Shown: positions 13,501 to 25,100 of the stretch, piece by piece | Position numbering within the stretch: position 1 is the stretch's first letter | Layout: each line of letters starts with the position of its first letter | DNA from: Rhizophagus clarus | Lineage: Eukaryota > Glomeromycota > Glomeromycetes > Glomerales > Glomeraceae | Length of the DNA stretch: 64,000 nucleotides | Assembly (NCBI GenBank): GCA_015698045.1 | Contig: BLAL01000215.1 | Location: forward strand, 1,054,001-1,118,000 | Direction of reading: 5' to 3' | The notes under the pieces: model-generated | Told to the model about the DNA's origin: nothing | The model's database searches: none | The model's input: the letters and a program-made list of their open reading frames with translations, nothing else | Made by a program: the position numbers and the translations under genes

Positions 13501-14558
13501 GATTATTTGTTTACAATGATTACATAATATTTATTGTAATACAATTTTTGTCTTTGTTCCTCACTAGTAACTCCTCGCATTAGTGACTCCTCAAGCTTAC
13601 GACTTACAATTTGAAATACATAATTAATTCTCGTAAAAAATGTAAATATATTTTGTATTCACAACAGCATTACAGATTCTAGAAAAAAATACTATTAATT
13701 CACGAGCAAATCAGGTTAATTTGTACTTGAAAAAGGAAAATATTTAACAAAAAATATCCATGTGTCCAATTGGATACTTTTCGGATGTCGCGGACCATAC
13801 AGTCCATCTATTTTTCATGGGCTTGCATTGTACTGTACAATGCTTTAATTGTAGATCCGGATCATACAACTAGGAATGGTCGATTTTCCGCATAAACAAG
13901 GTTGTACCAACTTTAAAAAAATGTTAACAATTAAATACTAATCTTCTTTACGAAAAAGAGATGGTCTAAATGCATCATTCTTATCTTGGCTCACAAAAAC
14001 AATTTTTAAATGTATTAGCGTACATGCAATTGATTGAGTGATATCAAGAAGGGATTACGTATTTTAATCTTATCTAGTAACACAATTTATAACATATCTT
14101 CCTTGATTTAAATTTTAATTTAATTAATTAGAATTTCCGGAATTTCAACTCAGAAAAGTGATGTGATTTAGAAGATAAATGTAACTTGACACGATTTTTA
14201 ATTCTAGTCAATGATTTTAAATTTTGGAAGGTTGAATAAAGTGCTAGTCACGTTAAATTTGTAACAATGTAACTGTAAACAAAGTTTCAAAGGTGGAACA
14301 TACATTATATTCAGGTGATCAACATTAAGACGCCCAAAATGCGTGACACCATAAACAAAAAAAAAATTTTTCTTTTTTTTAACGATCATTTTTGGGCATT
14401 TTAGAATTCCAAATGCTTTGTCAATGAATAATTTCTTATTTGGAATAATAATAAAAAGAAATTCTGTGTTTTACCGCATTTTACCGTTAATAATTTCGTA
14501 TAAGAGCAACATGTAGATCCTGACCATTATAAAGTCGGCGTAAAATTAACACCACCAC
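10578..14558. other. Intergenic region between EAF3 and the Sel1 gene
   Basis: Nearly 4 kb without an intact gene. It is AT-rich with scattered poly-A/T. A hairpin of GTAATCTTATAAGAAGATTAC lies near 11223. A possibly decayed coding stretch is listed at 12555-13210. The frames at 11759-12034 (minus) and 12300-12548 (plus) have no recognisable motif and are not called. Confidence 0.55.
12555..13210 (+). pseudogene. Possible decayed coding region, family unknown
   Basis: Frames here read in a protein-like way for short distances. Around 12676-12740 one frame gives TSPIYFSKTAKVDHEPNITS, then two stops, then GAGIMANGILMIGSDFLKSG. Near 13086-13210 another gives FGPIAREECLWINSSRASH and KFENDFVLMRFGK. 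No domain is recognised and the pieces are not in one frame. The call rests only on codon-like composition, so it is weak. Confidence 0.22.
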
Positions 14559-14586
14559 AAAAAAAAAAAAAAAAAAAAAAAAAAAA
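14559..14586 (+). promoter_or_regulatory. Poly(A) tract running into the Sel1-gene start codon
   Basis: Twenty-eight consecutive A, the last being the A of the ATG. If transcription starts upstream, the mRNA would carry an encoded poly(A) leader abutting the start codon. The same arrangement occurs at 35777-35795 and 40529-40539. Confidence 0.5.
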
Positions 14587-16232
14587 TGTCAACTCGTTCC
14601 TCTGGTGTTAATAAAACGTTGTCATCATTTTATGATACACAAAGCATTTCAAATGATCTTTTACCAGATTTTACAATTGCTTCAATTCCTATAGATTTAC
14701 AAAAATTTTCTGACGATGTTACGAAGAAAATCACTATAAATTGTATCAAACTTGCTTACAAGAGAAATGATTCAATAAAATTTATTTGTGGTAAATCAAA
14801 TAAAAATAATTCTAGAAAGAATTTGTTGGAATGGATTAAGGAAGAAGAAATTGCAAAATTAATCAAAAATCATGAATTTAAACTTGGAGTTTACGAAATT
14901 TTTTTCGATAAAACAAATGAAGTTGAAGAAAATTTATCTAAGGAAAATATAGATGATATTAAAGAACTTGCAGAACTTGGAGTTATCAGTGCTCAATTAA
15001 TTTTAGGTCTTTTGTATGCAAAATGTATTGAATCAACTGAAATTGAACAAGATGACAACAAAGCACTCGAATGGTTTAAAAAATGTTCAGAACAAGGACT
15101 TGTTGAAGGAAATCTTTGTGTTGGATATATTTATTCTAAAGAAAAAAGTTCAACATACAACTCACAAGAAGCATTCACCTATTATACAAAAGCGGCAGAT
15201 CAAGGGAATGGTGTTGCAATGAGAAATTTAGCAATAATGCATTTAGTTGGAGAACATGGACATCAAAATCTTAAAGATTCAATCAAATTATTTAGAAAAG
15301 CAAATCAATGTGGAGATGCCGTTTCAGGAAATATTCTAGGAATATTATATCAGAATGGTGTTGGTATTCCTAAAGATGTTTACGAATCCGCAAAATATTA
15401 TAGGAAAGCATCTGATTTAGGTGATGTCAATGCAAAATTCAATCTTGGATTATTATATCTTAGCGGGGAAAGTATAAAGAAAGATGAAGTTGAAGCTGTA
15501 AAATTATTTAAAGAGGCTGCTGAGAAAGGGTTTACACGTGCACAAATGTTGTTGGCTAATGCTTATGAGAACGGACAAGGAATTGAAAAAAATGAAGAAA
15601 AAGCTTTCGAATGGTATACTAAAGTTGCGGAACATAAAGACTCGAATTCTATCATAGGTTACGTTGGAGACTCCCAATTTTGTCTTGCAAAGTTATGCGA
15701 AAAAGGCTTCGGTACAAAAGAAAAGGATCCAGAGAAAGCTTTGTATTGGTATAACCAGTCGGCAGACAATGGTAATCCAATGGCTCAAGTTACGCTTGGT
15801 GACATGTATAGAAATGGACGCGGGGTTGAAACTGATGAAAAAAAAGCTTTATTCTGGTATATTAAAGCCGCAAAGCATGAACATTATCAAGCCCAATTTG
15901 CTTTAGGCGAGTTATATGAAAAGGGTTTATTAAGCGTGAAACAAGACGAAGAGAAAGCATTGCAATGGTATAAAAAATCTGCCAGACAAGGTTATATTAT
16001 GGCGCTACTAAGGCTCGGTATCAGTTCTGAACCAAATGAATATATGCATAGAAGAATAGATATGGTTACTAAGTTACCTCCTGTTAAAGAATTGGAAAAA
16101 GATGGCAAAGCTCCTCAGATGGTTGAAGGTGGTGAGGAATTTTTTGAAAAATTAAATAATTTGAAAGACGGCGAAACATTAGAAATAAACGAATCAGATG
16201 AAGTAAATGGGGTGTTTCAATCAATAAATTGA
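14586..16232 (+). CDS. Sel1-like repeat protein
   Basis: A single 1647-nt exon encoding 548 aa. Residues about 1-125 have no recognised domain. From about 126 to 475 there are roughly nine to ten Sel1-like (TPR-related) repeats of 36-40 residues. Typical units are LGILYQNGVGIPKDVYESAK, YYRKASDLGDVNAKFNLGLL, LANAYENGQGIEKNEEKAFE and LGDMYRNGRGVETDEKKALF. The acidic tail (about 495-548) has no repeat. Sel1 repeats form helical scaffolds; relatives act in ER quality control (Hrd3) or chitin synthase activation (Skt5), and AM fungi have many copies. The partner here is unknown. No kinase domain is attached, unlike many Sel1 proteins in these fungi. AATAAA at 16287 is a likely polyadenylation signal. 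It is convergent with the gene at 16462-16923. Confidence 0.9.
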   Translation: MSTRSSGVNKTLSSFYDTQSISNDLLPDFTIASIPIDLQKFSDDVTKKITINCIKLAYKRNDSIKFICGKSNKNNSRKNLLEWIKEEEIAKLIKNHEFKLGVYEIFFDKTNEVEENLSKENIDDIKELAELGVISAQLILGLLYAKCIESTEIEQDDNKALEWFKKCSEQGLVEGNLCVGYIYSKEKSSTYNSQEAFTYYTKAADQGNGVAMRNLAIMHLVGEHGHQNLKDSIKLFRKANQCGDAVSGNILGILYQNGVGIPKDVYESAKYYRKASDLGDVNAKFNLGLLYLSGESIKKDEVEAVKLFKEAAEKGFTRAQMLLANAYENGQGIEKNEEKAFEWYTKVAEHKDSNSIIGYVGDSQFCLAKLCEKGFGTKEKDPEKALYWYNQSADNGNPMAQVTLGDMYRNGRGVETDEKKALFWYIKAAKHEHYQAQFALGELYEKGLLSVKQDEEKALQWYKKSARQGYIMALLRLGISSEPNEYMHRRIDMVTKLPPVKELEKDGKAPQMVEGGEEFFEKLNNLKDGETLEINESDEVNGVFQSIN

Positions 16233-16461
16233 TAAAAATAGTTATGTTTCTTCTTTTTCATTTTTGTATTATTTAATATTTAACCAAATAAAGATTGTCT
16301 AGACGGGTTATTTATAAATTTTATAAAACCATCGGTACATTTGAAATTTTATTGTGTAATAATTAATAATTCAAATACAAAAAAGAGAATAATCCTGATA
16401 GGAAAAAAAAAAAATAAAATAAAATAAAATAAAACGTAAAGCGAAGACTTCCGTTCCCATT

Positions 16462-16923
16462 CTAGTGCTCATGTTCGGATTTGATAAAGGTTTTTAAACC
16501 TGGTACGATTTTTCTTCTCCATTGATCATAACACATTTTCCCATTTTTTCCGCCATCGACTTCATTACAGACTTCATCCCAAGGTACTTTAACATGTTTA
16601 AGAACTGCTTCAATCAATTGTAAACGTTGCTCTGGTGACCATTTTTTTGACGATTGTGCTAAAGATTTTTAAATAAACATTACTAAGTTGAAGAAAATTA
16701 CGTAATTTAATTTTAGATAATTTAGTTTACCTTGACTGCTGTCATCAACTTCATTCTCGTTTTCTAAACTTGATGACACATTAGATTCAAGTGGTGCCAC
16801 GTCTTTAATTTCTTCTTTTTTAATTGCTTTTCCACGATTTTTTTTGGGTTGAGGTTTATCTAACGAATCATCATCGTTTTTTGTTTTATTTCTGGTACGT
16901 TTTTTCGAATCAAGTTCTGACAT
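16462..16923 (-). CDS. Small Myb/SANT-like DNA-binding-domain protein
   Basis: Two exons on the minus strand, 16923-16731 and 16658-16462, join to 390 nt, 129 aa; the 72-nt intron has donor GTAAAC and acceptor TTTAG. Residues 1-64 are charged and basic (KKRTRNKTKND, KPQPKKNRGKAIKKE), likely a nuclear-localising tail. The second exon encodes a Myb/SANT-like helix-turn-helix with three regularly spaced Trp (KKWSPEQRLQLIEAVLKH, VPWDEVCNEV, CYDQWRRKIVPGLK). Such domains bind DNA or histone tails in the nucleus. The predicted protein is short, with one repeat only, so it may be an accessory factor. The ORF also runs on into the intron, but only the spliced form contains the complete domain. Family assignment is by pattern. 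Confidence 0.75.
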
Positions 16924-18299
16924 TTTTTAAATTTTAGTTACTAGGACTTTTAAGAGAGAAAAAAAAAAGAAAGAAACAAAATCAAACAATTTAAAAAAAA
17001 ATGATTATATAATCGATGATATTAAAATAATTTTGATAAATGATAGTTTTTTATCGCAGGAAAAAAAACGTGTTAAACTAATGATACAAGCCTCTTGTAT
17101 GATTTACTTTTAAAAGTAAAATAAATGTTGGCGCAGTAACAGCATTAAAAAATTTTGTCACATGGTATAATTTTTGCGATGACTCATCATAACTGGTTGG
17201 CCAGCTGGATTTATTTTTAATCGAATCTCGATCGTAAAAGTTCTAAACATTCTTGAGATTCAATGAATTCCCACCTTTTAATAAAGAATTAATTTTTGTT
17301 TGATAGTTTCGATTGTAGAAATATTTTTTTTTTTTTAATTGAAATTAAGAATTGATGTGCGTCTTTCACTATCAATTACGAAGTAGAGGTGGGTCATTCC
17401 TATTTTTTTTTTTTTTTTAACGATATCTTGATTTGATAATTAATGTAGAATACGGGATTGCTCGAGGAATCGCGTTAAATTACACATTTCATCGGAGTAC
17501 CAGAGAACTCGAACGACTGCCGAGCATTTAATATGTAAGATCGTAAAGAGGTTGACCAAACGATAAAGTGAAATTGCATAAATACATATTAATCGAACGA
17601 CCGGTTAATAACTTGTATTAGGTGAAAATGATTCATAAAGAGGACACGGACTTGAGGTTTCTTTTATGTTTAGCAGATTTTTGAAAACAATCCTTTTTTA
17701 ATGTACTTTTATAATGTTGCTGAAAAATAAATAAAATTAATTGTGTTTCAATTATCAATAGAATCTTGAAAAACAACTTGAGAAAAAGTCTGAGAAAAAG
17801 AAAAGAGGAAGAGATTAATGAGATGGTACAGAAAAATGCAGAGAATGATAAGTACAATACCTAGTACAAAATTAACAGAAGGAAAGATGATGCGCGTGTT
17901 GACCTAATTGTTTTATTTATATGTACTATACGCTGAAAAACTCGTATTTCACCCTTTGATTCTTACAAGGATAAAATGCAGATTATAGCATTATCTGATA
18001 ACTTTTATGAGATTATCAACTTCACTACAAACATTGATCTGTTATCTGTGCAGTGTCAAAATGGAAATAAAATAATTATGCATATTTCTTACAGAGTTAA
18101 AAAATCAACAGTCAAGCTTGTAAATTTGACAAGATTGGAAGCAGGAAATAGAATGAAATAAAATAATGTTAAAGCAACGTCCCGGTAAAACTATAGCGAT
18201 ATCAAATGTATCATATGATTCTAATATTAGGAATTGACTAATATGTTTACATTTACCTCTTTCAGTTTCAGTCAGGTTTCATTGAGAACTCATTTTATA

Positions 18300-19101
18300 G
18301 GGTAGTCAGAGTATTGTTGATGTTTGCAGCTTCTTTCTAAATGTTCTCGTTCGTTGTCTGATGAAGAGAGTTTATTCTTGTTATTTTCGATTTTTAACTA
18401 CCTGTTTTTGCAGTATCATGAACCGTGACAATCATGAAGAAGGGCCCATTTAGGATCTTATTTATCGACACGCTTAACTCTTCCTGAAAATCCTTTTTGA
18501 TTTTCACGAAAGATCGAAACTTACTGTCAATAAGAATTATGTGATTAAAACGGATTAATTATCCATCTTTATAAACAACGTGTCAATTTCATCACAGCAT
18601 AAGTTATATTCCCTGGCTTATTATTCTTTCAAGCAGGTTATTTACTTTTCTAATTTCAACTTATGTCTTCAAGAGCTAATGCTGGAATTTAATAAATATA
18701 TCATAACCTTATAACTTTTATTGAGAGTTGCAAGATCAAGCGTAGATGACTTTTTCTACCTCTTCTCATTGGATTGCGCGCTTTGTAAGATTCAACGTAT
18801 AATACTTGCGGAATCTTGAGCTTCTTGTCTATTTCATTTAAGTTAACTGCTTTAATTTCATTTTTCTATACAAAGCTTGTTTACCATTTGGTAATCTTGT
18901 TGAATATGATGAAGTGAGACTGATGGTGTGCTGATACACAGCTTTCCGACAACCTATCACTATATTGTGCTGATCTAATAAGTCAGACCCGACGAGAGAA
19001 TAGGCAAAAAATTGGTACACGAATATCACATCTCTGGGATAGCAACGCCAAGGTGTCAATTTACAGTATTTTATCGTGAATATAAAGTAACTACATATCA
19101 T
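18300..19101 (-). pseudogene. Decayed retroelement-like coding relic with aspartic-protease-like stretch
   Basis: On the minus strand from 19101 a frame reads FVYQFFAYSLVGSDLLDQHN then IVIGCRKAVYQ. This resembles the region after the catalytic Asp in retroelement aspartic proteases (the ...LGSDFL...I.I... pattern), but the DTG triad itself was not found. Beyond stops, further minus-strand pieces read NEIDKKLKIPQVLYVESYK and, near 18410-18530, FRSFVKIKKDFQEELSVSIN and ILNGPFFMIVTVHDTAK. They are out of frame with each other, so the copy is dead. No LTR was identified. It could instead be a cellular gene relic. Confidence 0.35.
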
Positions 19102-20283
19102 TTGATTAAAATTGGTTTAGAAAATTAATGAGTTGGATTTATGACATGAATTGCAAGTTATGTTTATATAATTTCATAGAAATTATACACATGGTGCAGC
19201 ATGTATTAGATTAAATTGACAATTAAAGCATTAAGGTCAATATACATTATATTCTATAATTTTAAATGTCTTTATGATTCATTTTGTCTAATTAAATATT
19301 GTTAACAAAAGATGAGAAATATCTTCCTAACAGCAATAAAAGAATAATTATTTAATTTGATTTATCAAAAATATGAAAAAAACTGTGAATTACTGTATGT
19401 CTTAATATATGTACTGTACAGTAGATTTCGGTATATTACTTATTATGCTGTATAAAAAGCATTACGTTGAAAAAAATTATCAGATTATAAAGAAATTTTA
19501 CTAAAGTTCTAATTTCAGATTGATGAGGACATTTTCTCGGAATATTTGATTAAGCAGTATTGGCAATAAAATTCCTACATTAAAATAAGTATTATTAATG
19601 CAAAAATAAGATATTTCCTTTCTCTTTAACTGTAATTCTTTAAATAAAAGATAGTTACCTTGGTAATAAGATCGTTGCAGCTTGATTGTTTTTGAACTTC
19701 TCGCTTCTTAATCGAATAAAGATAAATTTTTGAGAATTTTCACTACTATAAATTATATTTTCATTCCAAATCTTGTCATAGACATAGTTGGTTTAAGAAA
19801 TTATTATGCCAAAAAGAGATCATTGAAATATAAGGTCTTAAAGTGCAGCTTATTACAAAGCAATATAGAGTAAAAATAAAATTCCATGAGACTAACCAGA
19901 ATTCACATAGTAGATATCAGTCTGATAATGGAGGTAACGTGCTGTACGGTATTAATACCGTAATATGTGATCTATTCAACAAATAAATCAGACGTATAAT
20001 TAACAATAACGGAATAAAAGTTATCTCTTAGTCAGGATCTGATAAATGATTTTGCGAAGTAAGAGATAAAGTAATCTTGAAGAAAATAAATTCGTTTTTA
20101 TACACGGTAGAATGCTTGTGCAAATTATTCAACGTTTTTTTTCTTGTCGGCATTTGTTATGTCTGAATATAATTAAAATATCGTTCTTATTTGAGATTCA
20201 ATGATGGCACCAATAAGGACCTTTGCTTTTGATCATGTGATCTGATTTACATTGTAGACAAAATTCCCGTGAAAATTTGTATT

Positions 20284-20374
20284 ATTTATTCCATGGGGAG
20301 TTAGGAATATTATGGTTTTTTTCCCTTCGGGAAAAAAACCCATAATATTCCTATTTCCTCCCCATGGAATAAAT
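20284..20374. repeat. 90-bp near-perfect fold-back (hairpin)
   Basis: Two arms of about 42-45 bases, from ATTTATTCCATGGGGAG to the complementary CTCCCCATGGAATAAAT, pair around a TTCG loop (CCC-TTCG-GGG centre) with only three small bulges. The preserved pairing suggests recent origin. It ends 3 bp before the TIR of the MITE at 20378. Confidence 0.85.
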
Positions 20375-20377
20375 GAG

Positions 20378-20582
20378 TAATCCCCAGGAGCGTGTCACTC
20401 ATTAATATAACATATGATTAACTATTTTAAACTAAAATTAGAGATTTCCCGGCTATCTATATAAGACCGGGGAATAAGTAAAGGAAGAATCCCGGTCACT
20501 TAAAAACTCAGCTAATCACCTGCAATTTTCAAAAATTAGTATGAAGGTAATCATGAGTGACACTTAGTGCGACAGGGGATTA
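20378..20582. mobile_element. 205-bp MITE with TAATCCCC termini
   Basis: The terminal inverted repeats are TAATCCCC followed by GTGTCACTCAT on the left (20378-20402), and ATGAGTGACAC then GGGGATTA on the right (20552-20582). The sequence between the two motifs differs in length between ends. The interior has ACCGGGG/CCCGGT blocks but no coding capacity. The transposase family that mobilised it is unknown. Confidence 0.7.
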
Positions 20583-21440
20583 TATAATAAAATTATCAGT
20601 TATAAATATTATGGTCGATGAGAATCTTCTTAATGATCCTACTGAGCGAACGAATCATTGAAAAGAATTTAATTTTTTAAAAAGGTTATTATTTCATCTA
20701 GTTCATTATTTTTAATTATAAAGCAAAATGGGTATGCAAGCTAGAAATTTAATTTTCGGATTTTTGAATAGGGAATATTTTGTGAGAATAATATTTATAA
20801 TATTAAGTTAATGCGAAATTTTATATGATAGACTCAGGAGCGGAACAATATATTTTAAGAGACAATTTTGTAAGTTATTTAGCCTGAAAGTTGTAAAGAT
20901 TAGGAGGTATAAAAAAAATCGAATAAAACGCGTTATTTTTCTTTCTATTTTTGAACTTTTCTACACTTTTTTATCCAAAGTAATTACAGTGTATGAAATA
21001 TAAGACTTCTAGTTGATATTTTTTACGAGAAAAATTATGGCTAACGCCAATTGATAGGTTAAGATTCTCTGCAGTTATATTTACAATTTTACTGCAACCT
21101 GCCTAGAACCCTAGAATAATGCTAAAACATTTTAATATCTTTATATATATATATATATATCGGATAGAGGAGTGCAGCTGCAATGATGAACCAGACCTGG
21201 ATTTAAACCTGAAATTTTTATCAAAAAGACAATGAAATTATCTCTAAATCGTACGCACGATAATGAATCGACTGCTTAACTAATATGTTTATTTCACTTC
21301 TCATTCACTTCTTTTTCTTATTTTATCTTTTCTAGCCTTTTATTCTAAAAGGCTTCGAATTTATATTGAAATATTTAATAAATTATAACTATATTTTACG
21401 TCCAATCAAGGTCATGCTTAATTTTATTAATTTTTCATTA

Positions 21441-21678
21441 GCCCTGTTCACTTTTATTCTATTCTGTTCTGTTCTGACTTTTTCCAAATTTTTTAACCAA
21501 TCAAATTCATTTAAAAATTGGGACAACCACCGGAATAACGGATTAAAAAAATTGATGATCCGAGTGTTTCGAAATTTGAAAATGCAATACATGCTTTAGA
21601 ACACGATTTTTCTACTCAATTTATGCCGTCTATTAATTGGCTAAAATTAATTACACTAGAATCGGAAGTGAACAGGGC
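21441..21678. mobile_element. 238-bp TA-flanked MITE (Tc1/mariner type)
   Basis: Inverted ends GCCCTGTTCACTT (13 bp perfect, then a partly matching ATTCTA) lie at 21441-21453 and 21666-21678. Each end is flanked by TA, the expected target duplication of Tc1/mariner-type transposition. The interior is non-coding and includes a TTCTATTCTGTTCTGTTCTG micro-repeat. Confidence 0.75.
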
Positions 21679-22038
21679 TATTGATATCGAGATCGGCATG
21701 AGGCATATTTTCAAATTATTTTTGTGTTGCTAGGTTAACATTCATAGTATGATAAGTATGGGAAAGTGCACAAACGGTCTACTCCTGTATCACTTTTACA
21801 TGCATTACAAGTGTGATATGACTGAAAGCGCCCATTATTGGTTAGTCTTCTAATGTTTTTAATTTTTGTATCACCCGAAATCCTTATAATAACAATACGG
21901 TGGAAATAATAATTTCAGACTTTGTTGAGTTCGTCGCCTTCCATAGGTTCGTCCATAGGTCGAGGAGCTAGATTTTCTTCTTTTCTTTTGTATTAGTCTT
22001 ATCTTTGTATACAAATAATAAAGTCGAAAACCAATCTA

Positions 22039-22071
<33 letters not shown>

Positions 22072-22126
22072 CCGGACTTTGTTCACTTTATTTATCACTA
22101 GTTTAACTTTTTTATTATTTGTCACA

Positions 22127-25100
22127 ATGAGTTCGTTTAAAACTTGGCTTGAATATCAAATAGAAACTAATCACATTAAATATTTTAATTACGCCGAATT
22201 TTCAGATATAATTTGTGTTGGAGAAGGAGGAAGTGGTACTGTATGCAAGGCAAATTGGGACGGTCATGGAATGTCTGTTGCTTTAAAAATCTTAAAAATT
22301 AGCTCATTAGTTGACGAATTCGTATGGGAAGAATTTGTTAGAGAGGTACGATAAAGGTTATAAAAGAAACAAATATTTTATAATTTATATTTATTTATTG
22401 AATTTTTTTTAGCTCACTATTCTCCGTAAAGTATTTTATCATCCAAATATTAATCAGTTTCTAGGAATTGCTAAGGGTTTCCATTTTTTTCTTTTTTTTA
22501 ATTAAATTATGTATATAATATAGTGTTCCGCAAACGATTTGGTCAAATCAAATCAATTCGGATTTGATTTGAAGTTTGATTTGATTCGATTTGATAATTT
22601 TGATTTGCAAATCAAATCCAAACTTCAAAACAAGATTTGAGTTCAAATCCAAATTAAAAAAAAAAGATTTGATTCGATTTCAAATCAAATTCAAATTAGC
22701 TTAAACTAATTCAATCAAATCCGAATCAAATCTGACAAATCCAAATCAAATCCAAATCAAATCGAATTAAATATACATGACCTGGTTAAACGTAATTACA
22801 GGACCCCGAACAATACTAATGTATAAAGGCAGGGTCATGTGACTTGCCGATCTAATCAGATAATCCGAATATCCGATCATTTTTTTTAATCATTTATCAG
22901 TTTATTTTTGTAGTGTTGCCGGACGAAAGGCACGACCGGACTTTTGGAATTAAGGTAAGGGAGGGGTTGGGGAAGGTGTTTCGTTGTTTTTTTTTTAATT
23001 AATTAAGTATTAACTTTTTTTTTTACTTTTTGTAGTGTTGCCGGACGAAAAGCACGACCGGACTTTTGGAATTAAGGTAAGGGAGGGTGAGAAATGTTTT
23101 TCGGTGTTTTTTTTAACTAATTAATTAATTATTTTTTATTTTTATTTTTTTGTAGTGTTGCCGGACGAAAGGCACGACCGGACTTTTGGAATTAAGGTAA
23201 GGGAGGGGTTGGGGGAGGTGTTTCGTTGTTTTTTTTTTAATTAATTTAAGTATTAACTTTTTTTTTACTTTTTGTAGTGTTGCCGGACGAAAAGCACGAC
23301 CGGACTTTTGGAATTAAGGTAAGGGAGGGTGGGGAAGTGTTTTTCGGTGTTTTTTTTAACTATTTAATTAATTATTTTTTTTTTATTTTTTTGTAGTGTT
23401 GCCGGACGAAATGCACGACCGGACTTTTGGAATTAAGGTAAGGGAGGGTGGTGAAGTGTTTTTCGGTGTTTTTTTTAACTATTTAATTAATTATTTTTTT
23501 TTTATTTTTTTGTAGTGTTGCCGGACGAAATGCACGACCGGACTTTTGGAATTAAGGTAAGGGAGGGGTTGGGGGAGGTGTTTCGTTGTTTTTTTTTAAT
23601 TAATTAAGTATTAACTTTTTTTTTTACTTTTTGTAGTGTTGCCAGACGAAAAGCACGACTGGACTTTTGGAATTAAGGTAAGGGAGGGTTGGGGGAGGTG
23701 TTTCGTTGTTTTTTTTTAATTAATTAAGTATTAACCTTTTTTTTTATTTTTTTGTAGTGTTGCCGGACGAAAGGCACGACCGGACTTTTGGAATTAAGGT
23801 AAGGGAGGGTGGGGGAAGTGTTTTTCGGTATTTTTTTTAACTAATTAATTGTTTTTTTTTTATTTTTTTGTAGTGTTGCCGGACGAAAAGCACGACCGGA
23901 CTTTTGGAATTAAGGTAAGGGAGGGTGGGGAAGTGTTTTTCGGTGTTTTTTTTAACTATTTAATTAATTATTTTTTTTTTATTTTTTTGTAGTGTTGCCG
24001 GACGAAAAGCACGACCGGACTTTTGGAATTAAGGTAAGGGAGGGGTTGGGGGAGGTGTTTCGTTGTTTTTTTCTTTAATTAATTAAGTATTAACTTTTTT
24101 TTTTACTTTTTGTAGTGTTGCCAGACGAAAAGCACGACCAGACTTTTGGAATTAAGGTAAGGGAGGGTTGGGGGAGGTGTTTCGTTGTTTTTTTTTAATT
24201 AATTAAGTATTAACCTTTTTTTTTATTTTTTTGTAGTGTTGCCGGACGAAAAGCATGACCGGACTTTTGGAATTAAGGTAAGGGAGGGTGGGGGAAGTGT
24301 TTTTCGGTATTTTTTTTAACTAATTAATTGTTTTTTTTTTTATTTTTTTGTAGTGTTGCCGGACGAAAAGCACGACCGGACTTTTGGAATTAAGGTAAGG
24401 GAGGGTGGGGGAAGTGTTTTTCGGTATTTTTTTTAACTAATTAATTGTTTTTTTTTTATTTTTTTGTAGTGTTGCCGGACGAAAAGCACGACCGGACTTT
24501 TGGAATTAAGGTAAGGGAGGGTGGGGAAGTGTTTTTCGGTGTTTTTTTTAACTATTTAATTAATTATTTTTTTTTTATTTTTTTGTAGTGTTGCCGGACG
24601 AAAAGCACGACCGGACTTTTGGAATTAAGGTAAGGGAGGGGTTGGGGGAGGTGTTTCGTTGTTTTTTTCTTTAATTAATTAAGTATTAACTTTTTTTTTT
24701 ACTTTTTGTAGTGTTGCCAGACGAAAAGCACGACTGGTCTTTTGGAATTAAGGTAAGGGAGGGTTGGGGGAGGTGTTTCGTTGTTTTTCTTAATTAATTA
24801 AGTATTAACCTTTTTTTTTATTTTTTTGTAGTGTTTCCGGACGAAAAGCATGACCGGACTTTTGGAATTAAGGTAAGGGAGGGTGGGGGAAGTGTTTTTC
24901 GGTATTTTTTTTAACTAATTGTTTTTTTTTTTATTTTTTTTGTAGTGTTGCCGGACGAAAAGCACGACCGGACTTTTGGAATTAAGGTAAGGGAGGGTGG
25001 GGAAGTGTTTTTCGGTGTTTTTTTTAACTATTTAATTAATTATTTTTTTTTATTTTTTTGTAGTGTTGCCGGACGAAATGCACGACCGGACTTTTGTAAT

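Larger units (their letters stand above)
16924..22126. other. Gene-poor region with transposon remains
   Basis: 5.2 kb without an intact gene. It holds a retroelement-like relic on the minus strand (18300-19101), a long fold-back (20284-20374), two TIR MITEs (20378-20582 and 21441-21678), a (TA)n tract near 21143-21160, and a 27-A run near 22042-22068 upstream of the kinase gene. The two open frames at 21366-21599 lie across the second MITE and are not genes. Confidence 0.6.

Noticed and set aside
17633-17857. 74-codon minus-strand frame rich in Phe/Leu/Ser
   Set aside because: The complement of a Lys/Glu-coding AAG/GAG tract on the plus strand (LEKQLEKKSEKKKRGRD then stop); low complexity.
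21366-21599. 77-codon plus and 67-codon minus frames
   Set aside because: Both lie across the TA-flanked MITE at 21441-21678; they are translations of its inverted ends.
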